From an uncultured Odoribacter sp. (lineage in GTDB: Bacteria; Bacteroidota; Bacteroidia; Bacteroidales; Marinifilaceae): 6,537 bases of DNA. Shown one piece after another: positions 1 through 6,537 of this stretch; position 1 is the stretch's first letter; each line of letters starts with the position of its first letter. The notes beneath the pieces were generated by a model. That model was given only the letters and a program-made list of their open reading frames with translations, made no database searches and had not been told where the DNA came from. The stretch is from the NCBI GenBank assembly GCA_947176455.1, contig CAMWQQ010000087.1, forward strand, positions 1 through 6,537. The letters are read 5' to 3'. Position numbers and translations under genes: made by a program.

Positions 1-911
1 CCGTTGTCGTTGGCGAGGTCTTTGCGGATTCTCCCGACATATACCGGGTCTTTTCCTGAAAGGAAGAGGGGCATCGGATAATTTTGGGTTGCCGGGTCGT
101 CCTGCACGATGAGTCCTTGGGCTTTTTCAAAGGCTTGCCGGGCTTCTTCCACGGACACGGGGCGTTCGGTTTCAATCCAGATGCTCTCCGAATGTGCCCG
201 AAGTGCCGGAACTCGGACGCACGTAGAACTTACCCGAATGTCCGAGTGCATGATTTTCCGGGTTTCGTTGAACATCTTCATCTCCTCCTTGGTATAACCG
301 TTTTCGGTGAATACGTCCACCTGAGGAATCAGGTTGAAAGCCAGCTGATAGGCGAATTTCTCGACGGTAGGGGTTTCGCCTGCCACGATTTGCCTGTGCT
401 GAGTGTGCAGTTCGTCCATGGCCGCCGCCCCTGCTCCGCTGGCTGCCTGATAGGTGGACACGTGTACCCGTTTGATGTGGGAAAGTTGCTCGATTGCCTG
501 CAAGGCGACCACCATCAAGATTGTTGTACAGTTCGGGTTGGCGATGATGTTGCGCGGGCGAGTCAAGGCATCCGTCGGATTGACTTCGGGAACCACCAAG
601 GGGACGTCTTCGTCCATTCGGAATGCGCTCGAATTGTCAATCATCACGGCTCCGTATTTGGTAATCGTTTCGGCAAATTCCTTGGAAGTCCCGGCGCCAG
701 CTGAAGTGAAGGCGATGTCCACGCCTTTGAAATCGTCATTGTGTTCGAGTAGTTTCACCTTGATTTCCTTGCCCTGGAAACGGTAGCTTGTGCCGGCACT
801 GCGTTTGGAACCGAATAACAAGAGTTCGTCAATGGGAAACTTTCTTTCTTCCAATACCCGCAGAAATTCCTGTCCTACGGCTCCGCTTGCTCCGACAATA
901 GCTACTTTCAT
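1..911 (-). CDS. asd: Aspartate-semialdehyde dehydrogenase (partial, C-terminus beyond left edge)
   Basis: Catalyses NADPH-dependent reduction of aspartyl-4-phosphate to aspartate semialdehyde, the branch-point step to lysine/diaminopimelate, threonine and methionine; cytosolic. The start codon is the reverse complement of 909-911, giving 303 visible codons of a family usually about 330-340 residues, so roughly 30 C-terminal residues are missing; no stop lies inside the window. Visible signatures: N-terminal Rossmann nucleotide-binding motif GASGAVG (residues 7-13), NADP-contacting GSKRSAG (34-40), the catalytic cysteine in NPNCTT (Cys128), STYQAASG with the conserved Gln155, the substrate-binding stretch NETRKIM (215-221), and the catalytic histidine in [11 protein letters not shown] (His240). 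All key residues visible in this portion are intact. It lies downstream of the phosphoethanolamine-transferase-like gene on the same strand, but a 163-bp gap with its own candidate promoter suggests independent transcription. The product call is secure. Confidence 0.97.
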   Translation of the reverse strand, partial: MKVAIVGASGAVGQEFLRVLEERKFPIDELLLFGSKRSAGTSYRFQGKEIKVKLLEHNDDFKGVDIAFTSAGAGTSKEFAETITKYGAVMIDNSSAFRMDEDVPLVVPEVNPTDALTRPRNIIANPNCTTILMVVALQAIEQLSHIKRVHVSTYQAASGAGAAAMDELHTQHRQIVAGETPTVEKFAYQLAFNLIPQVDVFTENGYTKEEMKMFNETRKIMHSDIRVSSTCVRVPALRAHSESIWIETERPVSVEEARQAFEKAQGLIVQDDPATQNYPMPLFLSGKDPVYVGRIRKDLANDN

Positions 912-939
912 ATTTTTGAATTTAATTAGATGATGTTTT

Positions 940-960
940 GTCGCAAAATGGCTTTACGAC
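940..960 (-). other. Hairpin in the predicted asd leader
   Basis: Read on the minus strand, GTCGTAAAG pairs with TTTTGCGAC around a CCA loop: 7 Watson-Crick pairs plus two G-U pairs, one internal and one closing the loop. It lies about 29 nt upstream of the asd start codon and downstream of the candidate -7 box, so it would be part of the 5' leader. No U-tract follows, so it is not an obvious terminator. Its function is unknown; it may be chance in a short AT-rich leader. Confidence 0.3.
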
Positions 961-983
961 GTTTGATTACTGCTTTCGGTCTG

Positions 984-991
984 CAAAGTTA
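984..991 (-). promoter_or_regulatory. Candidate asd promoter, -7 box
   Basis: The minus strand reads TAACTTTG, a full match to the Bacteroidota -7 consensus TAnnTTTG used by their primary sigma factor. It would start transcription near position 977 and give an asd leader of about 65 nt. A clear -33 TTTG is not seen; only a T-rich run lies at roughly the right spacing. Assignment rests on the -7 match and position alone. Confidence 0.5.
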
Positions 992-1041
992 ATGTTTTGC
1001 GGATACCCTAAAAATCAGATGCTATTTTTTTCAACAAATGT

Positions 1042-1069
1042 ACCCGATGTTAAAAAATAAACAACGGGT
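1042..1069 (-). terminator. Hairpin after the transferase gene, possible weak terminator
   Basis: ACCCG (1042-1046) pairs with CGGGT (1065-1069), and, after an A-A mismatch, TGTT (1048-1051) pairs with AACA (1060-1063) around an 8-base A/T loop. On the minus strand it begins 5 nt after the stop codon of the gene ending at 1075. No clean U-tract follows the 3' arm on either strand, so termination would be inefficient or depend on another factor. Placement directly after the stop codon is the main argument for a terminator. Confidence 0.4.
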
Positions 1070-1074
1070 GGCGA

Positions 1075-2793
1075 TTATTCTGGATTCAGCCGTTTTTTCT
1101 CTATCATCTGTTTGTCTTGTTTTTTCAGTCCCGAATGAAACCAGGGAATCGGCTTGTCGTGGTCGGTGAGGTAAGTTCTCCGGTGGCTCTTGAATGAAGG
1201 ATTTGCCACGGAGTAGGTCGAATCCATATAGGGCGTTCGGATAGAAGCCAGGTCCAGCATGGTGTGGAATACTTGCCGGGTCGATACCGGTTGGACGGCA
1301 TGGTTCTGCACTGCTTGGTATTTTTCGGGGAAAGCCTTTTGGTATTCATCCGAGAACCAGAACAGGAGCGGGATGTGCAACTGGTAATAGGTGGGATGAG
1401 GAGAGGCGTGCAGAAAGCGTTTCCGTTCGTCATCCAGTAGGTCCTCGCCGTGGTCCGGGCTGTAATAGAAAGCGGTGGTGTATCCGGTCGAATCCAGCAT
1501 CTGGATGAGGCGGTGCAGGAAATAATCGGTGTAGCGGATGCTGTTGTCGTAGGCATTTATCAGTTGATGGCGGTTTTTGACTTCCACTTCGGTGGCGTCG
1601 TCGGGCAGGAAATGCGCAAACTCCCGGGGATACCGCTCCCGGTAATTGAAATGCGAGCCGTAAGTGTGAATGACGGCGAAAAGGTTGTCGGGCAACGAGT
1701 CGATGTAGTGTTTCAACAACGGGAGCATGTGGATGTCGTAATTGTTTTCCGTGACAAGTCCTCCTGAAGAAGCTGGACGGATGTTGTGGTGATAATCGGC
1801 TTCGGTGGCGAAATAATCGGTAAACGTGCGGTTCGGCGTCTGGTTGGACAGGAACAGCGTGGTGAATCCGGCTTCCTTGAAGGCTCCGACGATGCTTTTC
1901 TGCCGGTATATGCAGTCGAAATCGTCCGCATTCGCCGCGGACAACATCAGGGGAACGCTTTTGTGCGTGGCGTTGGCTTGGGTGATGGCGTCCTTGTATA
2001 ATACCAGTCCTTGTTGCCGGGACAACAGGGGATTGGTTTCCCGTTCATAGCCCCAAAGGCTCCAGTTGCCGGCTCGTCCGGCTTCTCCGACCACGAGGAC
2101 ATAGATTTCCCGGTTATCGGCTTTTTGCTCCTTGACGGCATTGAACTTGAAATCCCGGGAAGTTTGGGGATACAGGTTGCTCCGGTTCCATTTTTGGACG
2201 GCAAACCGGAGGTTGTAATAAATGTTGACGGGGAATACATCGTATTTCAGGCGATATTCGCCGGTATGTTCACTGCTTGCCGTGAAAGTGAGCCCGTAGG
2301 ACAACAGGGCAATGACCATGCCGACAACCGCCGTTCTTTTCCGGAAGGTGAGAGCAAGGAAGGTTTTTCGTTTGCAGGCTACCGCAGCGATAAGTATGGC
2401 GGGGAGGTAGATGACACAAACCAGGATGATAGCCGGCCATAGGTTGTTCAGCAGTTCATTGGCTTCGGAAACGCTGGTCGTTGCCAGGTTCAGGAACATA
2501 TCCACGGCAATGACCGATTCGCCGAACAGGTAGAACAATACCATTTGAAAGGCATTGAAGATGAGTTGCGGAATTAGTAGTAATTGTAATAATCCGATAT
2601 TTTTCAGGAGGCAATACACGGCAAGATACATACCCAATGGAAAGGTGACCAGGATGATTTTGCCCATAAAAGAGTAAGGTTCCGTAAAGACCAGCAGAAT
2701 GCTTGGAATCAGGTTGATGAGGACAAAATAGCCGAACAATTGCCGAGGATTGGAAATGAAACGGTTGAGGAGAAGTTTTATTTTTTGAAACAT
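1075..2793 (-). CDS. Inner-membrane phosphoethanolamine-transferase-like protein (sulfatase/alkaline phosphatase superfamily)
   Basis: 572 residues. The N-terminal part holds about five hydrophobic membrane segments (roughly residues 20-36, 43-62, 67-90, 117-140 and 153-172); the rest is a periplasmic hydrolase domain starting near residue 225. This is the architecture of EptA/EptB/CptA enzymes, which move phosphoethanolamine from phosphatidylethanolamine onto lipid A or core sugars. Metal-site and catalytic motifs can be placed: VVGEAGR with Glu237, the probable nucleophile Thr276 in ANATHKSVP, GSHFNYRERYP with His381, SPDHGED with Asp447/His448, and a histidine pair (His462 and His466) before PTYYQLHIPLLFW, the family's usual closing block. 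GSHFNYRERYP resembles the CptA branch more than the GSHGP of EptA. Start at 2791-2793 places the first helix correctly. The acceptor (lipid A, core sugar or another glycan) cannot be read from sequence. It faces the YtfJ-like gene across a shared upstream region. Confidence 0.88.
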   Translation of the reverse strand: MFQKIKLLLNRFISNPRQLFGYFVLINLIPSILLVFTEPYSFMGKIILVTFPLGMYLAVYCLLKNIGLLQLLLIPQLIFNAFQMVLFYLFGESVIAVDMFLNLATTSVSEANELLNNLWPAIILVCVIYLPAILIAAVACKRKTFLALTFRKRTAVVGMVIALLSYGLTFTASSEHTGEYRLKYDVFPVNIYYNLRFAVQKWNRSNLYPQTSRDFKFNAVKEQKADNREIYVLVVGEAGRAGNWSLWGYERETNPLLSRQQGLVLYKDAITQANATHKSVPLMLSAANADDFDCIYRQKSIVGAFKEAGFTTLFLSNQTPNRTFTDYFATEADYHHNIRPASSGGLVTENNYDIHMLPLLKHYIDSLPDNLFAVIHTYGSHFNYRERYPREFAHFLPDDATEVEVKNRHQLINAYDNSIRYTDYFLHRLIQMLDSTGYTTAFYYSPDHGEDLLDDERKRFLHASPHPTYYQLHIPLLFWFSDEYQKAFPEKYQAVQNHAVQPVSTRQVFHTMLDLASIRTPYMDSTYSVANPSFKSHRRTYLTDHDKPIPWFHSGLKKQDKQMIEKKRLNPE

Positions 2794-2830
2794 ATATTAT
2801 TTGTTCTTGGTTTAATTTTCAGATGTTTAG

Positions 2831-2857
2831 CGGAGAATACCCCATCCGGAATCTCCG
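2831..2857. repeat. Inverted repeat CGGAGA-N15-TCTCCG
   Basis: Perfect 6-bp arms at 2831-2836 and 2852-2857 separated by 15 bp. Overlapping it is a tighter palindrome, CCGGA-ATC-TCCGG (2846-2858), so two alternative foldings are possible. It would lie in the 5' leader of the minus-strand transferase mRNA and upstream of the plus-strand YtfJ-like gene. It could be a leader hairpin or an operator; the sequence does not decide. Confidence 0.45.
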
Positions 2858-2858
2858 G

Positions 2859-2889
2859 TTTGCGTATATCTTCCGGGTATCTACGCAAA
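2859..2889. repeat. Inverted repeat TTTGCGTA-N15-TACGCAAA, operator-like
   Basis: Perfect 8-bp arms at 2859-2866 and 2882-2889 with a 15-bp spacer; arm centres are 23 bp apart, about two helical turns. The right arm overlaps the candidate -7 box of the minus-strand transferase gene (2886-2893), and the repeat sits between two divergent genes. That placement suits a dimeric regulator that blocks or controls the promoter, which is inference. Because it spans the predicted transcription start, a simple RNA hairpin made from both arms is less likely. Confidence 0.5.
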
Positions 2890-2893
2890 AGTA
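2886..2893 (-). promoter_or_regulatory. Candidate promoter of the phosphoethanolamine-transferase-like gene, -7 box
   Basis: The minus strand reads TACTTTTG, matching TAnnTTTG of Bacteroidota promoters. Transcription would begin near 2879, giving a leader of about 85 nt. No TTTG is found at the -33 spacing, so recognition may be weak or activator-assisted. The box overlaps the right arm of the 2859-2889 inverted repeat. Confidence 0.45.
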
Positions 2894-2927
2894 ATGCCAA
2901 TGTTGAATGATTTTAAATATTTTTGAT

Positions 2928-3446
2928 ATGAAATCTTGGACTAAATGGTATGTATGGGGAGCGATGATGTGTTTCGCTTTTCGGGGATTCGGGCAAATCG
3001 GGGAGAAGGTCGGTCCGGTGCGTGTCTTGAATATGAATAACCAGTCCGTGGCTTTGCCGATGCTGGGGCAAAAGAATTTGCTGATTTTTTATGCCGACCC
3101 CAGTCGTCCCCGGCAGAACAAAGAGTTCCGGAATTATATGAAGCAACATCCTGTTTACGGCTCGAACATTGATTTGTATGGGGTGGTGAATATGGCTGCC
3201 GCCCCTTTGATTCCCGATGCGGTTATCCGGAAAATGGTGAAGAAGGAGGTCAAGGGTACGGACGGTCAGGTATATTTTGACCCGAATGAGACGCTCAGTA
3301 CGGCTTGGCGATTACCGGGTGCCAATAATAATTTTACCATTATTTTTGTCAATAAAGACCTCGTCATCGAGTTCTACAAGGCAGGACAACTGACCTCCGG
3401 AGAGCAGGAGCAGATTTTGCAGTTGCTCAGAAAATACGAAAAATAA
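2928..3446 (+). CDS. Exported YtfJ-like protein, thioredoxin-like fold without a cysteine pair
   Basis: 172 residues from the chosen start. An in-frame ATG at 2907 would add seven residues (MILNIFD) ahead of the signal peptide; the ATG at 2928 gives a normal charged-hydrophobic leader (residues 1-22, cleavage near GFG/Q), so it is preferred. The only cysteine is Cys15 inside the leader and it lacks a lipobox, so export to the periplasm by signal peptidase I is expected. The mature part resembles the E. coli YtfJ family: a beta strand LLIFYADPS (51-59), a helix with RQNKEF where a thioredoxin would carry CxxC, and a C-terminal block with AWRLPG (126-131), IIFVNKD (138-144) and a closing helix. 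With no cysteine in the mature chain it cannot do dithiol chemistry. The function of YtfJ proteins is not established. The gene is divergent from the transferase gene and convergent with typA. No convincing promoter of its own was found. Confidence 0.8.
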   Translation: MKSWTKWYVWGAMMCFAFRGFGQIGEKVGPVRVLNMNNQSVALPMLGQKNLLIFYADPSRPRQNKEFRNYMKQHPVYGSNIDLYGVVNMAAAPLIPDAVIRKMVKKEVKGTDGQVYFDPNETLSTAWRLPGANNNFTIIFVNKDLVIEFYKAGQLTSGEQEQILQLLRKYEK

Positions 3447-3447
3447 A

Positions 3448-3495
3448 AACCGGTATGCGTGTGCCTGTCAAACCGCAGATGCGCGCATACCGGTT
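3448..3495 (-). terminator. typA terminator, shared hairpin between convergent genes
   Basis: Perfect 12-bp arms AACCGGTATGCG (3448-3459) and CGCATACCGGTT (3484-3495), extendable by G-U pairs. On the minus strand it starts 15 nt after the typA stop codon and is followed by a U-rich run (TTTTTATTTTT, complement of about 3439-3449): a classic intrinsic terminator for typA. On the plus strand it begins one base after the stop codon of the YtfJ-like gene, but no T-run follows, so it is probably less efficient in that direction. Confidence 0.88.
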
Positions 3496-3510
3496 ATGGT
3501 ATAAGGTAAA

Positions 3511-5334
3511 TTATTCTTCCGTTGCGACGGCTCTTTTGCTTTGCCGTTTCCGTTCTGTTTCGTCCAAAATGATTTTGCGAAGACGCATGGCGTGGGGGGT
3601 TACCTCCACGTATTCGTCCTCCTGGATGTATTCGAGGGCTTCCTCCAGACTGAATTTGACGGGAGGAGCGATATTTACCTTGTCGTCCGAACCGCTGGCG
3701 CGCATATTGGTCAGCTTCTTGGATTTGCACACGTTGATGACAATGTCCTCCATTCGGGTGCTTTCGCCGATGACCTGGCCGGCATATACCGTTTCGCCCG
3801 GTTCGATGAAAAACTTGCCCCGGTCTTGCAACTTGTTGATAGCGTATGCAAACGTGTCGCCGGTTTCCATAGCAATCAGCGAGCCGTTGGTGCGCATTTC
3901 GATTTCCCCTTTGTACGGTTCGAATCCTTTGAGCCGGTGAGCGATAATGGCTTCCCCGGCGGAAGCGGTCAGCAGGTTGCTACGCAAGCCGATGATGCCT
4001 CGGGAAGGGATGTCGAAGTCGAGATGTACCCGTTCGTCGCGGGTTTCCATATTGTTCAGCACGCCTTTCCGCTTGGTCACCATTTCAATGGCTTTCCCTG
4101 AAAACTCTTCTGGAATGTCAATGGTCAGCTCCTCTACCGGTTCGCATTTCTGACCGTCGATTTCCTTGATGATGACTTTGGGCTGGCCCACTTGCAGTTC
4201 ATATCCTTCGCGACGCATGGTCTCGATGAGTACGCTCAAATGCAGTACCCCTCGACCGTAAACGATGAACGAATCGGCACCCAGTCCCGGTTCCACGCGC
4301 AGAGCCAGGTTCTTCTCCAGTTCTTTGTCCAAGCGTTCTTTGATGTGGCGGGAGGTGACGTATTTGCCGTCTTTTCCGAAGAAGGGCGAGTTGTTAATGG
4401 TAAACAACATACTCATCGTCGGTTCGTCAATGGCAATCGGCGTCAAGGCTTCCGGATTTTCGTAGTCGGCAATGGTATCCCCGATTTCAAATCCGTCGAT
4501 GCCGACAATGGCGCAGATTTCTCCGGCTTCCACCTCTTCCACTTTCTTTTTCTCCAAACCCTCAAACAGCATCAGTTCCTTGATTCTGGACTTGATTTGG
4601 GTCTTGCCGTCCCGTTTGCAAAGCGTGACCGCCATACCGGCTTTCAATACACCGCGGGTCAGTTTGCCGATAGCTATCCGACCGATATAGGAGGAGTATT
4701 CCAAAGAAGTGACCATCATCTGGGGTGTTCCTTTCACAGCCTCCGGTTCGGGGATGTCTTCGATAATCGCATCCAGCAGGGGCGTGATGTCTTCGGTCTG
4801 GTTGTGCCAGTCGGTGGACATCCAGCCTTGTTTGGCGCTGCCATATATCGTTTTGAAATCCAATTGTTCCTCGCTGGCTCCCAAAGAGAACATCAGGTCG
4901 AAGACTTCTTCCTGCACTTCGTCCGGACGGCAGTTGGGCTTGTCCACCTTGTTCACGACGACAATGGCTTTCTTGCCCAGTCCCAGCGCCTTTTGCAGGA
5001 CGAACCGGGTTTGAGGCATGGTGCCTTCGAAAGCGTCCACCAACAGCAGCACGCCGTCCGCCATGTTGAGCACCCGCTCCACCTCACCGCCGAAATCGGA
5101 GTGTCCCGGGGTGTCGATGATGTTGATTTTATAGTCTTTGTAGTGGACGGATACGTTTTTCGCCAGAATGGTAATGCCACGTTCGCGTTCCTGGTCGTTA
5201 TTGTCGAGGATTAAATCTCCGCTTTGTTTCTCGTTTTCCCTGAATTGTTTGCCCTGCAATATCATCTTGTCCACGAGGGTCGTTTTCCCGTGGTCGACGT
5301 GAGCAATAATGGCAATGTTCCTTAGTTTCCGCAT
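3511..5334 (-). CDS. typA: Ribosome-associated translational GTPase TypA/BipA
   Basis: 607 residues, the normal length for TypA/BipA. This EF-G-related GTPase binds the 70S ribosome and acts in ribosome assembly and stress or low-temperature adaptation; cytosolic. All G-domain motifs are intact: G1 AHVDHGKT (residues 11-18), switch I RERGIT (50-55), G3 DTPGH (74-78) with the catalytic-type His78, G4 NKVD (128-131) and G5 GSA (165-167). Beyond the G domain lie a beta-barrel domain II, an EF-G-like domain III (around [15 protein letters not shown]) and the TypA-specific C-terminal domain, with [13 protein letters not shown] and the basic [16 protein letters not shown] stretch. The start gives the standard [18 protein letters not shown] opening. 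It has its own candidate promoter and a strong terminator, so it is likely monocistronic. Confidence 0.98.
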   Translation of the reverse strand: MRKLRNIAIIAHVDHGKTTLVDKMILQGKQFRENEKQSGDLILDNNDQERERGITILAKNVSVHYKDYKINIIDTPGHSDFGGEVERVLNMADGVLLLVDAFEGTMPQTRFVLQKALGLGKKAIVVVNKVDKPNCRPDEVQEEVFDLMFSLGASEEQLDFKTIYGSAKQGWMSTDWHNQTEDITPLLDAIIEDIPEPEAVKGTPQMMVTSLEYSSYIGRIAIGKLTRGVLKAGMAVTLCKRDGKTQIKSRIKELMLFEGLEKKKVEEVEAGEICAIVGIDGFEIGDTIADYENPEALTPIAIDEPTMSMLFTINNSPFFGKDGKYVTSRHIKERLDKELEKNLALRVEPGLGADSFIVYGRGVLHLSVLIETMRREGYELQVGQPKVIIKEIDGQKCEPVEELTIDIPEEFSGKAIEMVTKRKGVLNNMETRDERVHLDFDIPSRGIIGLRSNLLTASAGEAIIAHRLKGFEPYKGEIEMRTNGSLIAMETGDTFAYAINKLQDRGKFFIEPGETVYAGQVIGESTRMEDIVINVCKSKKLTNMRASGSDDKVNIAPPVKFSLEEALEYIQEDEYVEVTPHAMRLRKIILDETERKRQSKRAVATEE

Positions 5335-5353
5335 TTTTCTTGATTTAAGCGGA

Positions 5354-5361
5354 CAAAATTA
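5354..5361 (-). promoter_or_regulatory. Candidate typA promoter, -7 box
   Basis: The minus strand reads TAATTTTG, a match to TAnnTTTG, about 20 nt upstream of the typA start codon. Transcription would begin near 5347, leaving a short leader of roughly 13 nt. The -33 region is T-rich without a clear TTTG. The same octamer precedes fba. Confidence 0.55.
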
Positions 5362-5436
5362 CAATAATTTATGAAGAATGGGAAAAAGAGACCCTTAAAA
5401 TGCGGATAAAAGTCGTTCTATGCGTTCCTGCTTTTA

Positions 5437-5475
5437 CTAAAAACACATCCCGAAAGGTTTTCACCTTCCGGGATG
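5437..5475 (-). terminator. fba intrinsic terminator
   Basis: Arms at 5446-5457 and 5464-5475: seven pairs (CATCCCG/CGGGATG), one A-C mismatch, then AAGG/CCTT around a 6-base loop. On the minus strand the hairpin starts 21 nt after the fba stop codon and is followed by TGTTTTTAG (5445 down to 5437). A T-run also follows on the plus strand (from 5479), so it could work in both directions. Confidence 0.88.
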
Positions 5476-5496
5476 CGATTTTTGTTTGGCAGAGAA

Positions 5497-6492
5497 TTAT
5501 TCTACCGTATTGGCACTTCCCAGCACGTTGTTCAGTTTGTGCTTGTAAAGTTCTTTCAGGGATTCGCGAGCCGGACCCAGGTATTTGCGCGGGTCGAATT
5601 CTGCCGGCTTGGTGGCGAAAATCTCTCTTACGGCGGCAGTCATGGCAAGACGACCGTCCGAGTCGATGTTGATTTTGCAAACGGCGGATTTGGCGGCTTC
5701 ACGCAACTGCTCTTCCGGAATACCGATAGCATCTTTCAATGCTCCACCGTATTTGTTGATGATAGCCACTTTGTCCTGAGGTACGGAAGAAGAACCGTGC
5801 AGTACAATCGGGAAGCCCGGAATGCGCTTTTCCACTTCTTTCAGGATGTCGAACCGCAAGGGAGGAGGTACTAAAATACCGTCTGCATTGCGGGTGCACT
5901 GTTCCGGTTTGAATTTGTTCGCACCGTGGGAAGTTCCGATAGAAATCGCCAATGAGTCCACGCCGGTTTTCTTGACGAAATCTTCCACCTCTTCCGGACG
6001 GGTATAGGTGTGGTGTTCTGCGGAAACTTCATCCTCAACGCCTGCCAGTACCCCCAGCTCGCCTTCTACGGTTACGTCGAACTGGTGTGCGTATTCAACG
6101 ACTTTCTTGGTCAGCGCCACGTTCTCGTCGTAGGGCAGGTGTGAACCGTCAATCATAACGGAAGAGAAGCCCATGTCGATGCAGCTTTTGCACAGTTCAA
6201 AGCTGTCTCCGTGGTCCAAATGGAGCGCAATCGGAATATGGAGTCCCAGTTCTTTCGCATATTCCACGGCTCCTTGTGCCATATAGCGAAGAAGGGTTTG
6301 GTTGGCATATTTTCGGGCACCGCTCGAAACTTGAAGAATTACCGGCGATTTGCATTCAACAGCAGCCTGGATGATAGCCTGCATCTGTTCCATGTTGTTG
6401 AAGTTAAAAGCGGCAATCGCATACTTGCCCGCCATTGCTTTTTTGAACATTTCCCTGGTATTTACCAGTCCTAAATCTTTGTAGTTAACCAT
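5497..6492 (-). CDS. fba: Class II fructose-1,6-bisphosphate aldolase
   Basis: 331 residues, complete. Reversibly cleaves fructose 1,6-bisphosphate to dihydroxyacetone phosphate and glyceraldehyde 3-phosphate in glycolysis and gluconeogenesis; cytosolic, zinc-dependent. Seen in sequence: ALHLDHG with catalytic Asp93 and zinc ligand His94; VEGELG with Glu145; GTSHGANK with zinc ligand His189 and the phosphate/cation loop; VLHGSSS with zinc ligand His232; and KINIDSD (273-279), the phosphate/substrate-binding NxDxD. The CTRNADGILVPPPLRFD segment (199-215) between the second and third histidines suits the class IIB group that also includes tagatose-bisphosphate aldolases. Fructose bisphosphate is the likely substrate because the gene stands among housekeeping genes with no tagatose or galactitol genes in view. 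The start at 6490-6492 (MVNYKDLGLVNTREMF) fits family N-termini. It has its own terminator and a candidate promoter. Confidence 0.96.
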   Translation of the reverse strand: MVNYKDLGLVNTREMFKKAMAGKYAIAAFNFNNMEQMQAIIQAAVECKSPVILQVSSGARKYANQTLLRYMAQGAVEYAKELGLHIPIALHLDHGDSFELCKSCIDMGFSSVMIDGSHLPYDENVALTKKVVEYAHQFDVTVEGELGVLAGVEDEVSAEHHTYTRPEEVEDFVKKTGVDSLAISIGTSHGANKFKPEQCTRNADGILVPPPLRFDILKEVEKRIPGFPIVLHGSSSVPQDKVAIINKYGGALKDAIGIPEEQLREAAKSAVCKINIDSDGRLAMTAAVREIFATKPAEFDPRKYLGPARESLKELYKHKLNNVLGSANTVE

Positions 6493-6521
6493 AGTTCGTG
6501 TATTTGATTTTTATCTGGTCT

Positions 6522-6529
6522 CAAAATTA
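6522..6529 (-). promoter_or_regulatory. Candidate fba promoter, -7 box
   Basis: The minus strand reads TAATTTTG, identical to the typA box and matching TAnnTTTG. It lies 29 nt upstream of the fba start codon, giving a predicted leader of about 22 nt. The -33 element would fall beyond the right edge of the window, so it cannot be checked here. Confidence 0.5.
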
Positions 6530-6537
6530 GCAAATAA

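Noticed and set aside
84..786. Two overlapping plus-strand open frames at the left edge
   Set aside because: Both are antisense to asd, whose minus-strand reading has all catalytic motifs in one continuous frame; asd simply runs off the window.
2011..2442. Plus-strand 143-codon open frame inside the transferase-like gene
   Set aside because: Antisense shadow of the membrane and linker region; no recognisable family, signal peptide or initiation signal.
2918..2925. TATTTTTG on the plus strand as a promoter for the YtfJ-like gene
   Set aside because: It matches TAnnTTTG but ends two bases before the preferred start codon, so transcription would begin inside the coding sequence; no TTTG lies at a -33 spacing.
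2907..2927. Upstream ATG at 2907 as the start of the YtfJ-like gene
   Set aside because: It would place MILNIFD ahead of a well-formed signal peptide that begins at the ATG at 2928; not excluded, but less likely.
4192..5214. Long open frame (340 codons) on the plus strand opposite typA
   Set aside because: It lies entirely antisense to an intact, strongly conserved typA; the translation is rich in His, Phe, Gln and Val with no recognisable motif, as expected from the complement of a codon-biased gene.
5335..5496. Possible small gene or RNA between fba and typA
   Set aside because: The space is accounted for by the fba terminator and the candidate typA promoter; no convincing open frame or RNA fold was seen in the rest.

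Overview
The window looks like a chromosomal housekeeping stretch from a Bacteroidales-type member of the Bacteroidota. The protein sequences fit that group. In addition, all four minus-strand genes have a match to the Bacteroidota -7 promoter box (TAnnTTTG) a short way upstream, and ribosome binding sites are A/T-rich with no clear Shine-Dalgarno. I cannot name the genus.

Layout, left to right: (1) asd, aspartate-semialdehyde dehydrogenase, minus strand, 3' end cut by the left edge of the window. (2) A 163-bp gap with two hairpins and a candidate asd promoter. (3) A membrane-anchored phosphoethanolamine-transferase-like protein of the alkaline phosphatase/sulfatase superfamily, minus strand. 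(4) A 134-bp divergent intergenic region with two adjacent inverted repeats. (5) A small exported YtfJ-like protein, plus strand, with a thioredoxin-like fold but no cysteine pair. (6) A strong hairpin terminator shared by the convergent pair. (7) typA/bipA, the ribosome-associated GTPase, minus strand. (8) A 162-bp gap with the fba terminator and a candidate typA promoter. (9) fba, class II fructose-bisphosphate aldolase, minus strand, complete, with only 45 bp upstream in the window.

The genes do not form one pathway. asd (lysine/threonine/methionine and diaminopimelate synthesis), typA (translation and ribosome assembly) and fba (glycolysis/gluconeogenesis) are core genes, each apparently with its own promoter. 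The only possible functional pairing is the envelope-modifying transferase and the divergent exported YtfJ-like protein, which share a regulatory region. No tRNA, rRNA, CRISPR array, insertion sequence, phage gene or attachment site was found. I see no convincing new multi-gene system. The points most worth a second look are the paired inverted repeats at 2831-2889, the cysteine-free thioredoxin-like protein, and the typA terminator whose U-tract overlaps the end of the opposing gene.
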